This document shows, in pieces, positions 1 through 8,835 of a stretch of DNA of 64,000 bases. The notes under the pieces were generated by a model. The model did not search any database, had not been told where the DNA came from, and was given only the letters and a program-made list of their open reading frames with translations. Source of the DNA: Collinsella aerofaciens (lineage in GTDB: Bacteria; Actinomycetota; Coriobacteriia; Coriobacteriales; Coriobacteriaceae). The stretch spans positions 281,680-345,679 of the forward strand of contig NZ_WQPK01000045.1 of the NCBI RefSeq assembly GCF_018785265.1, written 5' to 3'. The position numbers and the translations under genes are program-made. The first letter of the stretch is position 1, and each line of letters starts with the position of its first letter.

Positions 1-541
1 TGCTCATCTCGCAGGCCGTGAGGTGTGCCTGGCCCTGGGTGAGGGCGGCGATCTGCGTCGTCTTGCCGCCAGGGGCTGCGCACATGTCCAGGATGTCCTC
101 GCCGGCCTGAGCGCCCAGGACCAACGGCGGCATCATGGACGACAGGCTCTGCAGATAGATCTTGCCGTCGCGGTAGATGTCGAGATCCCACAGATCGGAA
201 ACCTGGGCCTCGGGCAGGATAAAGGCGTCTGGGTACCAAGCGACGGGGTTGTGGGCGATGCCGGCGGCACCGAGCGCCGCAGCGATGTCCTCGGCGGTCG
301 CCTTGAGCGTGTTGGCGCGCAGCGTGACCGGGCGTGTGGCTGCGGCGCCAAAGCCCTCGATCATGAGCTCGGCATCGGCGGGCGCATAGGCGCCGGCGAC
401 CGTGTCGACCATAAAGCGCGGCAGGTCGGCGGCGGAGTGTTGGGCGGCAAGCTGGTCGGAAAGCTCGGTGGCGGCAAACTGCCTAAGCTTGAGCTCGGGC
501 TTGACCTGCTTTTTTTGCTTACGACGACGCGGCTTGGACAT
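1..541 (-). CDS. RsmB/NOL1/NOP2/Sun-family rRNA cytosine-C5 methyltransferase, 3' end cut by the window edge
   Basis: This reads leftward from an ATG at 541 and runs off the window, so only about 180 N-terminal residues are visible. The protein opens with a Lys/Arg-rich stretch (MSKPRRRKQKKQ), followed by an N-terminal substrate-binding region and the start of the SAM-dependent methyltransferase core. The SAM-binding motif I is clear: CAAPGGKT at residues 154-161, preceded by an Asp-Met pair. That motif is diagnostic for RNA m5C methyltransferases of the RsmB/RsmF/Sun family, which methylate 16S rRNA using two conserved cysteines. Those cysteines lie in the missing part. The upstream GGAAGGAAAG is a reasonable ribosome binding site. 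RsmB and RsmF cannot be told apart from this fragment. Confidence 0.85.
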   Translation of the reverse strand, partial: MSKPRRRKQKKQVKPELKLRQFAATELSDQLAAQHSAADLPRFMVDTVAGAYAPADAELMIEGFGAAATRPVTLRANTLKATAEDIAAALGAAGIAHNPVAWYPDAFILPEAQVSDLWDLDIYRDGKIYLQSLSSMMPPLVLGAQAGEDILDMCAAPGGKTTQIAALTQGQAHLTACEMS

Positions 542-560
542 CCGTCTTTCCTTCCACCTA

Positions 561-672
561 AATGATTATTCTGGGACGGGGATTAAATAATCATTCCATG
601 ACTCCCGTCACAAAAAGACTGTACTGTGGCGCCCGGGAATGATTTTTTAATCCCCGTCCCAGAATAATCATT
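561..672. repeat. Long inverted repeat, GGGACGGGG family
   Basis: Two 37-nt arms (561-597 and 636-672) pair with a single mismatch around a 38-nt loop. Each arm contains CTGGGACGGGGATTAAA. It lies between the stop of the MetRS-like gene and the start of the rRNA methyltransferase gene, both on the minus strand. Related sequence recurs at 11186-11247 and 57516-57538. It could act as a terminator or an RNA-processing hairpin, but there is no clear U-tract. Confidence 0.8.
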
Positions 673-698
673 CCCGGGCGCGTTGCTACTAGCGTGCT

Positions 699-2849
699 TT
701 AGTACTGGCTCTCGTGCTTGCTGAAGAAGTCGAAGCGCGGGGGCAGCGGCTTCACGCGGTGCTCGCCGGGCTTCTCGCCCAGGCTCTCCACGAACTCGTC
801 CGTGGAGGCAAAGATGTTGTCCCAGCTAAAGAAGGCGACGGGGTCGACGTCGAAGTACTCGCAGATGAGCTCGCAGCCGGCCGGCACAATACCGTGCATC
901 AGGACGGTCGCCACGCGCAGCTCGGTAAAGGCGTCGACGAGGGCCTGCGTCATCGCGGCGTTTGCCTCATTACCCTCGAGCTTGTTGGCGGCCTTGGAGG
1001 CGTCGCTCCAGCGCTTGTTGGCGGCGCGCAGGTAGTCGTCGCACACGGCGAGCGCTCGGTGCGTCTCGAACTTGTACATGGCCTGCTCAAAGGCGAGGGC
1101 TGCCTGCTGGGCGGCTTCGACCACGGTGTCAGAAGCGGCACCGGCGGGGATGCAGCCGTTGCGGCAGGGGCTCTCGTCGCCTTCCTTGATGGCAACGCCG
1201 TAGAAGCAGCTGCGGGCCAGGCGGTTGAACACGCCGGTCAGCAGCGCGCTCTCCTTAAGGGCCGGATCGATGACGCGCTTGTCGTCGCAGGCGCGTACCT
1301 CGTTGCCGTCCTTGTCCTTGCCGGTCACGCGCGTGTCGTATGCCTTGGGGCTAAAGCTCACCGGCTTTTCGGACAGGCCGAGCGACAGCCAGTGCGCGCG
1401 CATCTGCTCGCAGGTGTAGTGGTTGAGCAGGTCGTCTGCCGGCGGGGGAGGCGTCTGCGAGGACGAGCTGGCTTTTTTGCCCATGTAGAGCAGGTGATAG
1501 CAGGCGCTGACGGTGCTCTGCGTAAGGTCCCAACCCAGGGCCTCCCACATGGCGGTCTGAGCGATGCAGTAGAAATAGATGTTGTCCTGACCGATGAACT
1601 GGTAGATCTGAGCGTCGTCAGAGCACCACCAGTCGCGCCAGTCGAGCGAGCTGTGCTGGTAGGTGGGAGCGGGTACCTGCGTGGAATCGGCGGCGGGCTC
1701 GCCCATGAGGGCGGCATCCTGGGCGGCGACGCCCTCGGTCACGCCGGCGGCCTTGGCATCGCGTGCGAGCACGGTACGCGTATAGCTGATGGGCGCCCAC
1801 AGGCTCTCGGGCCAGCACCAGCAGGTGACGTCGGAGACGCCATCGACCTCGGGCACCGGAACGCCCCAGTCGATGTTGCCGGTGATGCGGAAGGGCACGA
1901 GCGCCTTGCCGCTGCGGAAACGCACGCCGCCGTTGGCGAGCACCGCGTGGGCATCGTCGCGCTCCTTCCAGCTGGGGAAGGTGACGGTAAAGCTGCTCTT
2001 GTTGCCCTCGGGCTCCAGGACGGTGTGCTCGGGAAGCTGATCTTCGACGGCATCGAAGGCCTCGCGGAACTTGTTCTGAATATAGAGCTGAGCCGGCAGC
2101 AGCCACTCCTCCATGGTCTTGGAGACCACGGAACGAACCTGCGGGTTCTGGGCGAGCTTGGCGGTATAGGTCTTCATAAAGTCGAGGTAGGCCGGCAGGT
2201 CGAAGTAGAGGTTGTCGACCGGGCGCAGCTCGGGCACCTCGCCGGTGAGCTGGCTCTTAGGCGCGATGAGCTCCTCGGGCTCAAACTGGTGACCCAGGTC
2301 GCACTCGTCGGCATAGGCCTTCTCGGACTTGCAGCCCTGGATGGGGCAGCGGCCGATCACCTGACGGCCGTTGAGGAACGTGCCGGCCTTGGCATCGTAG
2401 AACTGCAGCGTGGAGCGCTTGGAGATGGTGCCCTGCTCGTGCAGGCGCTCGATAATCTCGGCGGTCACCTCGTTGTGGATCTGGGCCGCCGGCTCAAGGC
2501 CCGAGCCGCCGTAGATGTCACAGCTGATGTTGTAGTTGTTGAGGGTCGCGGCCTGGCGGGAGTGATTGGACTCGACATACTCGCTAATGGACTTGTCGTA
2601 GCCCTCGTTCTCCTTGAGCTTGCGGTAGCTCTCCATGATGGGCGAGCCATAGCAGTCGGTGCCCGAGGTGAAGATGACGTTCTCACGGCCCAGGCGGTCG
2701 CGCAGGAAGCGGGCGAAGAAGTCGGCAGGGACAAAGACGCCGCCAACGTGGCCAAAGTGAAGGCCCTTGTTGCCGTAGGGCTCGCCGGCGGTAACGATGG
2801 CGCGGCGAGGCCAGCTGGGACGGTCGTTCATGGAGTATTTGGATGCCAT
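699..2849 (-). CDS. Divergent methionyl-tRNA synthetase-like class I aminoacyl-tRNA ligase
   Basis: 716 residues from the ATG at 2849, chosen because AAGGAG lies just upstream and the family homology begins here. The Rossmann core is recognisable: HFGH in place of the HIGH signature in the segment GNKGLHFGHVGG, then GTDCYGSPI where MetRS usually has GTDEHGT. A knuckle-like Cys segment follows (CPIQGCKSEKAYADECDLGH), and later WGVPVP and FIGQDNIYF. The KMSKS loop is replaced by KKASSSSQTPPPP, so its second catalytic Lys is absent. The MetRS assignment rests on the overall order of motifs. Aminoacylation activity is uncertain: it may be the genuine enzyme of this lineage or a paralogue with a different role. 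No tRNA-binding OB-fold domain is obvious at the C-terminus. Confidence 0.7.
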   Translation of the reverse strand: MASKYSMNDRPSWPRRAIVTAGEPYGNKGLHFGHVGGVFVPADFFARFLRDRLGRENVIFTSGTDCYGSPIMESYRKLKENEGYDKSISEYVESNHSRQAATLNNYNISCDIYGGSGLEPAAQIHNEVTAEIIERLHEQGTISKRSTLQFYDAKAGTFLNGRQVIGRCPIQGCKSEKAYADECDLGHQFEPEELIAPKSQLTGEVPELRPVDNLYFDLPAYLDFMKTYTAKLAQNPQVRSVVSKTMEEWLLPAQLYIQNKFREAFDAVEDQLPEHTVLEPEGNKSSFTVTFPSWKERDDAHAVLANGGVRFRSGKALVPFRITGNIDWGVPVPEVDGVSDVTCWCWPESLWAPISYTRTVLARDAKAAGVTEGVAAQDAALMGEPAADSTQVPAPTYQHSSLDWRDWWCSDDAQIYQFIGQDNIYFYCIAQTAMWEALGWDLTQSTVSACYHLLYMGKKASSSSQTPPPPADDLLNHYTCEQMRAHWLSLGLSEKPVSFSPKAYDTRVTGKDKDGNEVRACDDKRVIDPALKESALLTGVFNRLARSCFYGVAIKEGDESPCRNGCIPAGAASDTVVEAAQQAALAFEQAMYKFETHRALAVCDDYLRAANKRWSDASKAANKLEGNEANAAMTQALVDAFTELRVATVLMHGIVPAGCELICEYFDVDPVAFFSWDNIFASTDEFVESLGEKPGEHRVKPLPPRFDFFSKHESQY

Positions 2850-2981
2850 GGGACTCCTTCGCATATGGTGAGGGCGCGGCCGGGCGCGGGGCTCGGCGGC
2901 GCGGTGGTCAATTCGTGCATATCGTTCGACATTATCGCACATGCGGGCGGGTGCGTGGCAGGGGCGCTATCCTAAGATGCT

Positions 2982-3548
2982 ATGAATGAGATTTCCAACA
3001 TACATGCGTTTGAAGACGAGGATTTTCTGCACGCTTGCTTCGTGTGGGGGATGGTCGTAGTCGGCGTGTTTGCCGTGTGCCTGGTGCCGGTGTTTATGCT
3101 GCTGGGCGGGCCTGCAGACTTGGATGCGGCTGACGCGGGCGGCTGGATGGCTGTCGTGGGCTGGATAGTCGGCTTGGCTGCGGTTTCTGCGGCGTCATTT
3201 GCCGTGCACGAGCTGGTGCATGCAGCGTTCTTTAAGTTGTTTGCGCCTGCGGGTGCGCACGTGACTTTTGGAGCGAACCGTGAGACGTGCATGATTTATG
3301 CCTGCGCCGAGGGGATTGTGTATTCGCGCCGGCGGTATATGGCGATTTGCCTGGCGCCGACGGTTGTTGTGACGACAGCGTTTGCCCTGGGGTTTGCGTT
3401 TTCGGGCTATCCGCTGCTGTGCTATCTGGCGGCCGGCTTGCATTTGTCAGGCTGTGTGGGCGACTGGTATTACGTGCGGACCATTTTGCGCGACCGCCGC
3501 ATTGTCGCCTGCGAGGATACGTCCTTTGGCGTGCGCTTTTTTGGGTGA
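2982..3548 (+). CDS. Putative membrane zincin peptidase (DUF3267-like)
   Basis: 188 residues with hydrophobic segments at about 20-42, 55-72 and 115-150, so probably an integral membrane protein. A canonical zinc-peptidase motif HELVH is at residues 76-80, at the end of the second hydrophobic segment. This arrangement is typical of the DUF3267 family of small membrane-bound zincin-like proteins, whose substrates are unknown. The start has only a weak ribosome binding site. It ends 10 nt before the queH start and probably shares its transcript. Confidence 0.6.
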   Translation: MNEISNIHAFEDEDFLHACFVWGMVVVGVFAVCLVPVFMLLGGPADLDAADAGGWMAVVGWIVGLAAVSAASFAVHELVHAAFFKLFAPAGAHVTFGANRETCMIYACAEGIVYSRRRYMAICLAPTVVVTTAFALGFAFSGYPLLCYLAAGLHLSGCVGDWYYVRTILRDRRIVACEDTSFGVRFFG

Positions 3549-3558
3549 GGAGATGTCG

Positions 3559-4134
3559 ATGAAGTCGTTGTTGCTGCATGCGTGCTGTGCACCATGCTCG
3601 CTTGAGCCGGTTCGCCTGCTGCGCGAGGAGGGGTTTGAGCCCACGATTTGCTGGACCAACCCCAATATTCAACCGCGCGATGAATGGCAGCGCCGCTTGG
3701 ACGAGCTGCGCCGGTGGTGTGCCGATGGCGACATCGAGCTCATCGAGGCAGGGGAGGACCGCGATCGCTGGGAGACCGGCGTGGCGCCGCTGGGTGCCGA
3801 CCGAGCCCGTCGCTGTCGCGCGTGCTATGCCCTGCGTCTGGCCGAGGCGTGCCGCGTGGCCCAGGAGCGCGGGTTTGAGTTTGTGGGCACGACGCTCGCC
3901 GTCTCGCCGTACCAGTTGTTCGAAACCTGCAATGATGTGTTGGAGCGTCTGGCTGCCGCCCGCGGTCTCACCCCGGTGATTCGCGATTTTCGCCCGTATT
4001 ACCCCGAGGCGACACGCCGTTCGCGCGAGCTTGGCATGTATCGGCAGAACTACTGTGGTTGCCGCTTCTCGGCTGTCGAGGCGGCCATGGACCGCGCCCG
4101 CATCCGCGACGAGCGCAAAGCCGCCAAAAAGTAG
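3559..4134 (+). CDS. queH: Epoxyqueuosine reductase QueH
   Basis: 191 residues. QueH (formerly DUF208) reduces epoxyqueuosine to queuosine in tRNA using a metal centre held by conserved cysteines. The signature residues are visible: HACCAPCS near the N-terminus, RCRACY in the middle and YCGCRFS near the C-terminus. The ATG at 3559 is preferred over the one at 3553 because GAGGAG upstream is then at normal spacing. It is followed 64 nt later by queA, the preceding step of the same pathway, and tgt is 5 kb downstream. The gene therefore belongs to a loose queuosine cluster. Confidence 0.88.
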   Translation: MKSLLLHACCAPCSLEPVRLLREEGFEPTICWTNPNIQPRDEWQRRLDELRRWCADGDIELIEAGEDRDRWETGVAPLGADRARRCRACYALRLAEACRVAQERGFEFVGTTLAVSPYQLFETCNDVLERLAAARGLTPVIRDFRPYYPEATRRSRELGMYRQNYCGCRFSAVEAAMDRARIRDERKAAKK

Positions 4135-4198
4135 TTCATTTGGGACGTCAGCCTGCTAGGATGTAGAGCGGACTTTAGCTATATAAGGAGTATCCGAC

Positions 4199-5416
4199 GT
4201 GTCTATGCGTACCGATGATTTTGACTACAACCTTCCCGAGGAACTGATTGCCCAGGCTCCTGCCGAGCCGCGCGATTCCTGCCGATTGCTGGTGGTGGAT
4301 CGCAAGGGCTCTCAGGCGGGAACGCCGCTAAAGCATGGCGGTACCGTTGAGCACCGCATCTTCCGCGACATCATCGACTATATCGAGCCGGGCGACGTGC
4401 TCGTCATCAACAAGACGCGCGTGATGCCGGCCCGTCTTATCGGTCGCAAGGCGGGCTCGGGTGGCGTGGTCGAGACACTGCTGCTCAAGCGCCGCGAGGA
4501 TGTTGACCCGCTGGGTCACGTTTGGGAGTGTCTGGTCAAGCCGGGCAAGCGCCTGAAGCCCGGTGCTCATATTGAGTATCGCGCCGGTGGCGCCCATGCG
4601 CCCGAGGGGGCTCCCGTGGTGCTGACGGCCGAGGTTGTCGACTTTGTCACCGATAGCCGCGGCGGCCGCCTGGTGCGTTTTGAGCCGGCCGGCTGCAATG
4701 CCGCCGGCGAGCCGCGCACGCTCGACGAGGCCATTCACGCCGCCGGTCACGTGCCGCTGCCGCCCTACATTACCGATTACGAGGGCGATCCCGAGAAGTA
4801 CCAGACCGTCTACGCCATGAAGGAGGAGCACTCGGCTGCCGCTCCCACGGCGGGTCTGCACTTTACGCCCGAGCTCATGGCCGCTATCGAGGCCAAGGGT
4901 GCCAAGTTTGCCGCCGTCGAGCTCGAGGTGGGTATCGATACCTTCCGTCTGGTGGAGGAGGACGACCCCACGCAGCACGTGATGCACACCGAGCGCTACC
5001 ACGTGTCGCAGGAGGTTGTCGATGCCGTGCACAAGGCCAAGGCCGAGGGTCATCGTGTGATCGCCGTCGGCACCACCGCGGTGCGCTCGCTCGAGAGCGC
5101 GTTTGACGCGGACGCGCCGGTGTCCGATCCGGCTGTGACGGCGCGCTATTTTGAGGGCCGCGAGGACGGGGCCGACACGCTCGGCCGCGGCGACATCGTG
5201 GTGCGCGAGAACGCGACAACGCAGCTCTACCTCATGCCCGGCTCGACCTATCACGTGGTCGACGCGCTGATCACGAACTTCCACGTGCCGCGCTCCACGC
5301 TCATGATGCTCGTGAGCGCACTTGCCACCCGCGACCAGATCATGGATGCCTACGCTGCTGCTATCGAAGAACGTTACCGCTTCTTCAGCTTCGGCGACGC
5401 GATGCTCATTTGTTAG
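4199..5416 (+). CDS. queA: S-adenosylmethionine:tRNA ribosyltransferase-isomerase QueA
   Basis: 405 residues from a GTG at 4199, supported by AAGGAG eight nt upstream. QueA transfers and isomerises the ribosyl group of SAM onto preQ1 in tRNA to give epoxyqueuosine. Diagnostic segments are present in order: DYNLPEELIAQAP at the N-terminus, the central SAAAPTAGLHFTPELM, GTTAVRSLES, and the C-terminal ITNFHVPRSTLMMLVSA. It is somewhat longer than the usual 340-350 residues because of small insertions near residues 110-190 and 300-330. The product is the substrate of QueH, encoded just upstream. The stop codon overlaps the first base of a strong hairpin (5416-5442). Confidence 0.95.
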   Translation: MSMRTDDFDYNLPEELIAQAPAEPRDSCRLLVVDRKGSQAGTPLKHGGTVEHRIFRDIIDYIEPGDVLVINKTRVMPARLIGRKAGSGGVVETLLLKRREDVDPLGHVWECLVKPGKRLKPGAHIEYRAGGAHAPEGAPVVLTAEVVDFVTDSRGGRLVRFEPAGCNAAGEPRTLDEAIHAAGHVPLPPYITDYEGDPEKYQTVYAMKEEHSAAAPTAGLHFTPELMAAIEAKGAKFAAVELEVGIDTFRLVEEDDPTQHVMHTERYHVSQEVVDAVHKAKAEGHRVIAVGTTAVRSLESAFDADAPVSDPAVTARYFEGREDGADTLGRGDIVVRENATTQLYLMPGSTYHVVDALITNFHVPRSTLMMLVSALATRDQIMDAYAAAIEERYRFFSFGDAMLIC

Positions 5417-5600
5417 TTACGCGGTTCTACGAACCGCGTAACTGCTCGACGCTGCGCGGGCCGCATTTGGACAACCTGACGTTCAACTTCAAGGGCGCGA
5501 CCAGAAGGTCAGCGCCCTTTCGTTTCACGTCACCTTGTCTCAAATGCGACCCGCTCGCTGACTCTGCCATAACATCGGCATTTCTTTGGTTGTCGATGTG
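5416..5600 (+). ncRNA. Structured intergenic element, copy A (candidate conserved RNA or structured repeat)
   Basis: Starts on the last base of the queA stop. P1 is a perfect 12-bp hairpin (GTTACGCGGTTC, 5416-5427, with 5431-5442). CGACGCTGC follows (5447-5455). The long P2 pairs 5456-5469 with 5541-5554. P3 pairs AAGGGCGC (5491-5498) with 5512-5519, capped by GACC-AGAA-GGTC. The tail carries CATCGGC near 5573. Copies B (8641) and C (14513) keep the layout with different stem sequences, which is evidence for selected structure. Function is unknown; P1 may terminate queA. Strand is assumed to match the upstream gene. Confidence 0.65.
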
Positions 5601-5652
5601 GTCGTTGGGGACGTTCTTGTTCGACTGGTCGTTTAAGAACGTCCTCAATGAC
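5601..5652. repeat. Hairpin repeat, GTCGTTGGGGACGTTC family
   Basis: An 18-bp stem pairs GTCGTTGGGGACGTTCTT (5601-5618) with 5635-5652, with G-U type differences only. It directly follows structured element copy A. The same sequence follows copies B (8836) and C (14686) and recurs alone near 59534, so it is a separate but associated repeat. Confidence 0.75.
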
Positions 5653-5672
5653 TACCTTGCATCAATCTAATA

Positions 5673-5739
5673 AGTTGCGGTGAGATAGTTCTTGAATTGG
5701 CCTTTTTTGAGGCTAAACAGGAACTATCTCACCGCAACT
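5673..5739. repeat. Intergenic hairpin, AGTTGCGGTG family, copy 1
   Basis: A perfect 19-bp stem: AGTTGCGGTGAGATAGTTC (5673-5691) with its complement at 5721-5739. The loop contains a small GGCC-type inner stem and a T-run. It sits between the convergent structured element and the coiled-coil protein gene (end 5766), where it could terminate in both directions. Related copies are at 11265-11327 and 54658-54730. Confidence 0.8.
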
Positions 5740-5765
5740 GCGTTGAGCGTTTTTTGGCAGCTGGT

Positions 5766-7535
5766 TTACTTGCTCGCGAACAGCCAGACTAGGATGATCA
5801 CCAGGATTGCGGCGACGATGCAGACGATGGCGCCGGTGAATTTGATGCGTGAGTCGCGGGTACGCTCGCGCACCGCGTCCTCGGTGGCCTCGAGCTGGGC
5901 GACTTCTCGCTCGGTCTCGGCGTGTTCGGCTTTGTCTCGGGCCAAGGATCCTGCAAGCGACTCAGTGATCTCTGGGTGGTCGTGCACCTCGGTCGCCTGT
6001 TCGATAATCGACTGCGCATGCGCGGCATCTGCTTGGGCGTTGGCTATGCTCTGCTCTTGGTCGCGGCGTGCCTTGTCCTCGGCGGCGATCTTCTCGCGCA
6101 GTTCGCGCTGGCGCGTCGCGGCGACGGTTTTTGCGGTCTGCAGCTCGTCGCGCGCGGCATCGGCCTCTGCCGTCACGGCCTGATGGGCTCGCTTGGCGTC
6201 GGTGATGGGGGCTTGTGCCTGCTCGACGGCCTGCTCGGCTGCGGCAAGCGAGTGCTCAAGGTCGGCGGTGATGCGCGGGACATCTTCTTCGGCTTTACGC
6301 AGGGCATCCGCCGTGTCGGAGATCTGCATCGAGAGCTCGCTGGTGCGCACCGTATAGTTGGCGGGATTTGCTGAGGGATTGCGTTGCAGCTCGGCATACT
6401 CATGACGCAGCGTCTCGAGCTGGGCGCGCGTGGCGTCGACGGTTTGTTGTGCAGCCGCAATGCCGGCGTCTCGCTCGGCCTTCACCTTGTCGCGGATGCG
6501 CTTGGAATCCTCAAGGCGTCGAACGAGGCGGTTGCCGGTCTCGCGAGAGCTCGCCTCGCGGGCCTCCACGGCGTCGAGCGCGGCCTTCAGGCGGAGCTCA
6601 GTCGCGTCATCCTCTGTCTTCATTTGTTCGAGCTGACCATTGAGCTCTGTCGCTTTGGCGCCGTGGGCATCACGGTCAATCTCGGCTGCCGCAGCGGTCT
6701 TTTGCGCTGTGGCGATCGCCTGACGCTGGTCGGCGACGATCTGCTCGTAGCGGCCTGCGATATCCTGGCGCGTCTCGAGTTCCTCGGCCTGATTGGCAAT
6801 GCGCTGCTCAAGTTCGGCCAGGTGGGTGCGGGCATCGGCAAGTGCCTTTTTCGCGGCATTCATCTCACGCATGGCCGAGGCGCCCTGGGCGATAAAGGTG
6901 CCCACGGCGTTCGCAGTGTTCGAGACAGCGGTCCCCAGATCGCGGCTCGCGGCGGGGGAGTGCGGGGCGGTCGGGCGAGTGGTGTCGGCAGCGTCCGCAT
7001 CGGCAGTCTGCGGCACGGCGATATTGCCGGTACCGCCCTCGACCACAGAAAAGCCTGCTGCGTGCGGATCGACCGCATCGGCGCCAATCGTGGGGTGCTC
7101 GAGCTGCAGAAACGAGGGCATGGTGCTGCCCTGGTCGGCAACCGGAGTCTCGCCGGGCACAAAGGTCGAGGCCGCCTCGGCGGCCTCCTCTTCCTCGGCA
7201 TCAATATCGGCATCGGCGACGGCGTCTTTCATCGCTTTGACAGCATCCATCATGGAGTCCATGACGGCATCGAGCTCTTCTTCCGAAGACACCTCGATGG
7301 GGCCCGCTGCTTGCGGGGCGTCGTCCTGTACAGGGGCGTCGTCCTGAGCGGGCGCATCGTCGTTTTGCTCATCGGCGTTTTCTGTTTCGGGGGTTTCCGC
7401 CGCAGCGCTTTCGTCCAAGATGGGGCCGTCGACGTCGGTACCATCGCAGGTCACAGCGTCAGTATCTGCGGTGACGTCTGCGGGATCATCAATATGCTGT
7501 TGAGTCTGGGGGTCCAGCTCGTCTGTCATAGGCAT
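5766..7535 (-). CDS. Large acidic coiled-coil protein with C-terminal membrane anchor, function unknown
   Basis: 589 residues from the ATG at 7535 (MPMTDELDPQ), which has GAGGAG upstream. Residues 1-110 are strongly acidic and low-complexity, with repeated DDAP-type units. After a linker, residues of roughly 190-550 form a long Ala/Glu/Arg-rich coiled coil with heptad character. The C-terminus is a single hydrophobic helix (FTGAIVCIVAAILVIILVWL) followed by FASK, so it is probably tail-anchored with the coil in the cytoplasm. I do not recognise a named family. The architecture resembles structural or tethering proteins, but no enzymatic motif is visible. It is transcribed alone. Confidence 0.75.
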   Translation of the reverse strand: MPMTDELDPQTQQHIDDPADVTADTDAVTCDGTDVDGPILDESAAAETPETENADEQNDDAPAQDDAPVQDDAPQAAGPIEVSSEEELDAVMDSMMDAVKAMKDAVADADIDAEEEEAAEAASTFVPGETPVADQGSTMPSFLQLEHPTIGADAVDPHAAGFSVVEGGTGNIAVPQTADADAADTTRPTAPHSPAASRDLGTAVSNTANAVGTFIAQGASAMREMNAAKKALADARTHLAELEQRIANQAEELETRQDIAGRYEQIVADQRQAIATAQKTAAAAEIDRDAHGAKATELNGQLEQMKTEDDATELRLKAALDAVEAREASSRETGNRLVRRLEDSKRIRDKVKAERDAGIAAAQQTVDATRAQLETLRHEYAELQRNPSANPANYTVRTSELSMQISDTADALRKAEEDVPRITADLEHSLAAAEQAVEQAQAPITDAKRAHQAVTAEADAARDELQTAKTVAATRQRELREKIAAEDKARRDQEQSIANAQADAAHAQSIIEQATEVHDHPEITESLAGSLARDKAEHAETEREVAQLEATEDAVRERTRDSRIKFTGAIVCIVAAILVIILVWLFASK

Positions 7536-7823
7536 GTGCTCCTCATCGTTGTTTGTCACCCTATGATAAAGTCTCGCGCCGACATCCCGCGCGCCGCAGC
7601 AAAGTTTCAAAACGTGTTCGATGGCTCGATCTGATAACAATAACTCGGCCGCTTTATCCGGTTTGTACTTGACAATCCCTTCGCCGAACGACGTGGTGCC
7701 GTTCGCCTGCTGCGGTCTTTATTTTTCACTTGAACCCGCTAAAGTTGCATTTCAGCTTTTGGCGCGTGAAGTTGGATACGCGCAGTCGGCGGGCGTGCCC
7801 GTCGCGATTTGAAAGGACTTTGT

Positions 7824-8624
7824 ATGGGACTTTTCACTGGTAAGACCGTGATCGTCACCGGCGGCGGCAAGGCCACGCTTAAGGACGGCTCCGCTGGCTC
7901 CATCGGCTACGGCATCGATATCGCTTTTGCCAAGGAGGGCGCAAACCTCGTCATCACCGGCCGCAACGTCGCCAAGCTCGAGGCTGCCAAGGAATCCCTC
8001 GAGGCCGAGTACGGCGTCAAGGTTCTGCCTGTTCAGGCCGATGTTTCAGCCGGTCAGGACAACGAGGCCGTCGTCCAGAACGTCATCGACAAGGCCATTG
8101 AGGAGTTCGGCCGCATCGACGCCGTCGTCAACAATGCTCAGGCCAGCGCCTCGGGCGTGACCATCGCCGATCACACCATGGATCAGTTTAACCTGGCCAT
8201 TTACTCCGGTCTGTATGCTACCTATCTGTACATGCAGAAGGCCTATCCGCACCTGAAGGAGACCAAGGGCTCCGTGGTCAACTTCGCCTCGGGCGCCGGC
8301 CTGTTTGGCAACTATGGCCAGTGCAGCTATGCTGCCGCCAAGGAGGGCATCCGCGGCCTGACCCGCGTTGCCGCCAACGAGTGGGGCAAGGACGGCATCA
8401 ACGTCAATATCGTTTGCCCGCTTGCTTGGACCGCTGCGCTCGAGAACTTCCAGGATGCCTATCCCGAGGCGTTCAAGGCCAACGTCCACATGCCGCCGGC
8501 TGGTCACTACGGCGACGTCGAGAAGGAAATCGGCCGCGTGGTCGTTCAGCTCTGCGGCCCCGACTTTAAGTACATGAACGGCGAGACCGTCACCCTCGAG
8601 GGTGGCATGGGCCAGCGTCCTTAG
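7824..8624 (+). CDS. Short-chain dehydrogenase/reductase (SDR)
   Basis: 266 residues from the ATG at 7824, with GAAAGGA upstream. Classical SDR features: a Gly-rich cofactor loop near residues 12-30, VVNNAQ at 101-106, Ser156, and the catalytic YAAAK (Tyr169, Lys173). The nucleotide-binding loop is odd. TGGG and GSIGYG are separated by an insertion of about eight residues, so it departs from the normal TGxxxGxG spacing. The protein ends with a typical SDR C-terminal GG. Gut coriobacteria use SDRs on bile acids and steroids, but nothing here fixes the substrate; it is not recognisably the Collinsella 7-beta-HSDH. Confidence 0.85.
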   Translation: MGLFTGKTVIVTGGGKATLKDGSAGSIGYGIDIAFAKEGANLVITGRNVAKLEAAKESLEAEYGVKVLPVQADVSAGQDNEAVVQNVIDKAIEEFGRIDAVVNNAQASASGVTIADHTMDQFNLAIYSGLYATYLYMQKAYPHLKETKGSVVNFASGAGLFGNYGQCSYAAAKEGIRGLTRVAANEWGKDGINVNIVCPLAWTAALENFQDAYPEAFKANVHMPPAGHYGDVEKEIGRVVVQLCGPDFKYMNGETVTLEGGMGQRP

Positions 8625-8640
8625 GGGTTACGTCTCAGGT

Positions 8641-8815
8641 TCCGCCGTTCTAACGAACGGCGGACCAGCCGACGCTGCGCGGTCACCAGAGCGACAACTT
8701 GTCATTCAAAGAGGACGGCATGACCAGAAGGTCTATGCCGTCCTCTTTTCATGCCAATTTGTTCGCTCTGGCGACCGCTCGCTGACGTTGTCAGAGCATC
8801 GGCGTTGCCTTGGCC
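8641..8815 (+). ncRNA. Structured intergenic element, copy B
   Basis: It begins 16 nt after the SDR stop. P1: TCCGCCGTTC (8641-8650) pairs with 8655-8664. CGACGCTGC follows. P2 pairs GCGGTC and CCAGAGCG on the left with CGCTCTGG and GACCGC on the right. P3 pairs GAGGACGGCAT with ATGCCGTCCTC, capped by GACC-AGAA-GGTC. The tail keeps CATCGGCGTT. Stem sequences differ from copies A and C but all pair. Confidence 0.65.
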
Positions 8816-8835
8816 GTTGGAAATAATCCCAGATG

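Noticed and set aside
714..2975. A 753-codon open frame on the plus strand opposite the MetRS-like gene
   Set aside because: It is a mirror of the high-GC coding gene on the minus strand. The translation is low-complexity Gly/Ala/Val/Leu without motifs, whereas the minus strand has clear synthetase motifs.
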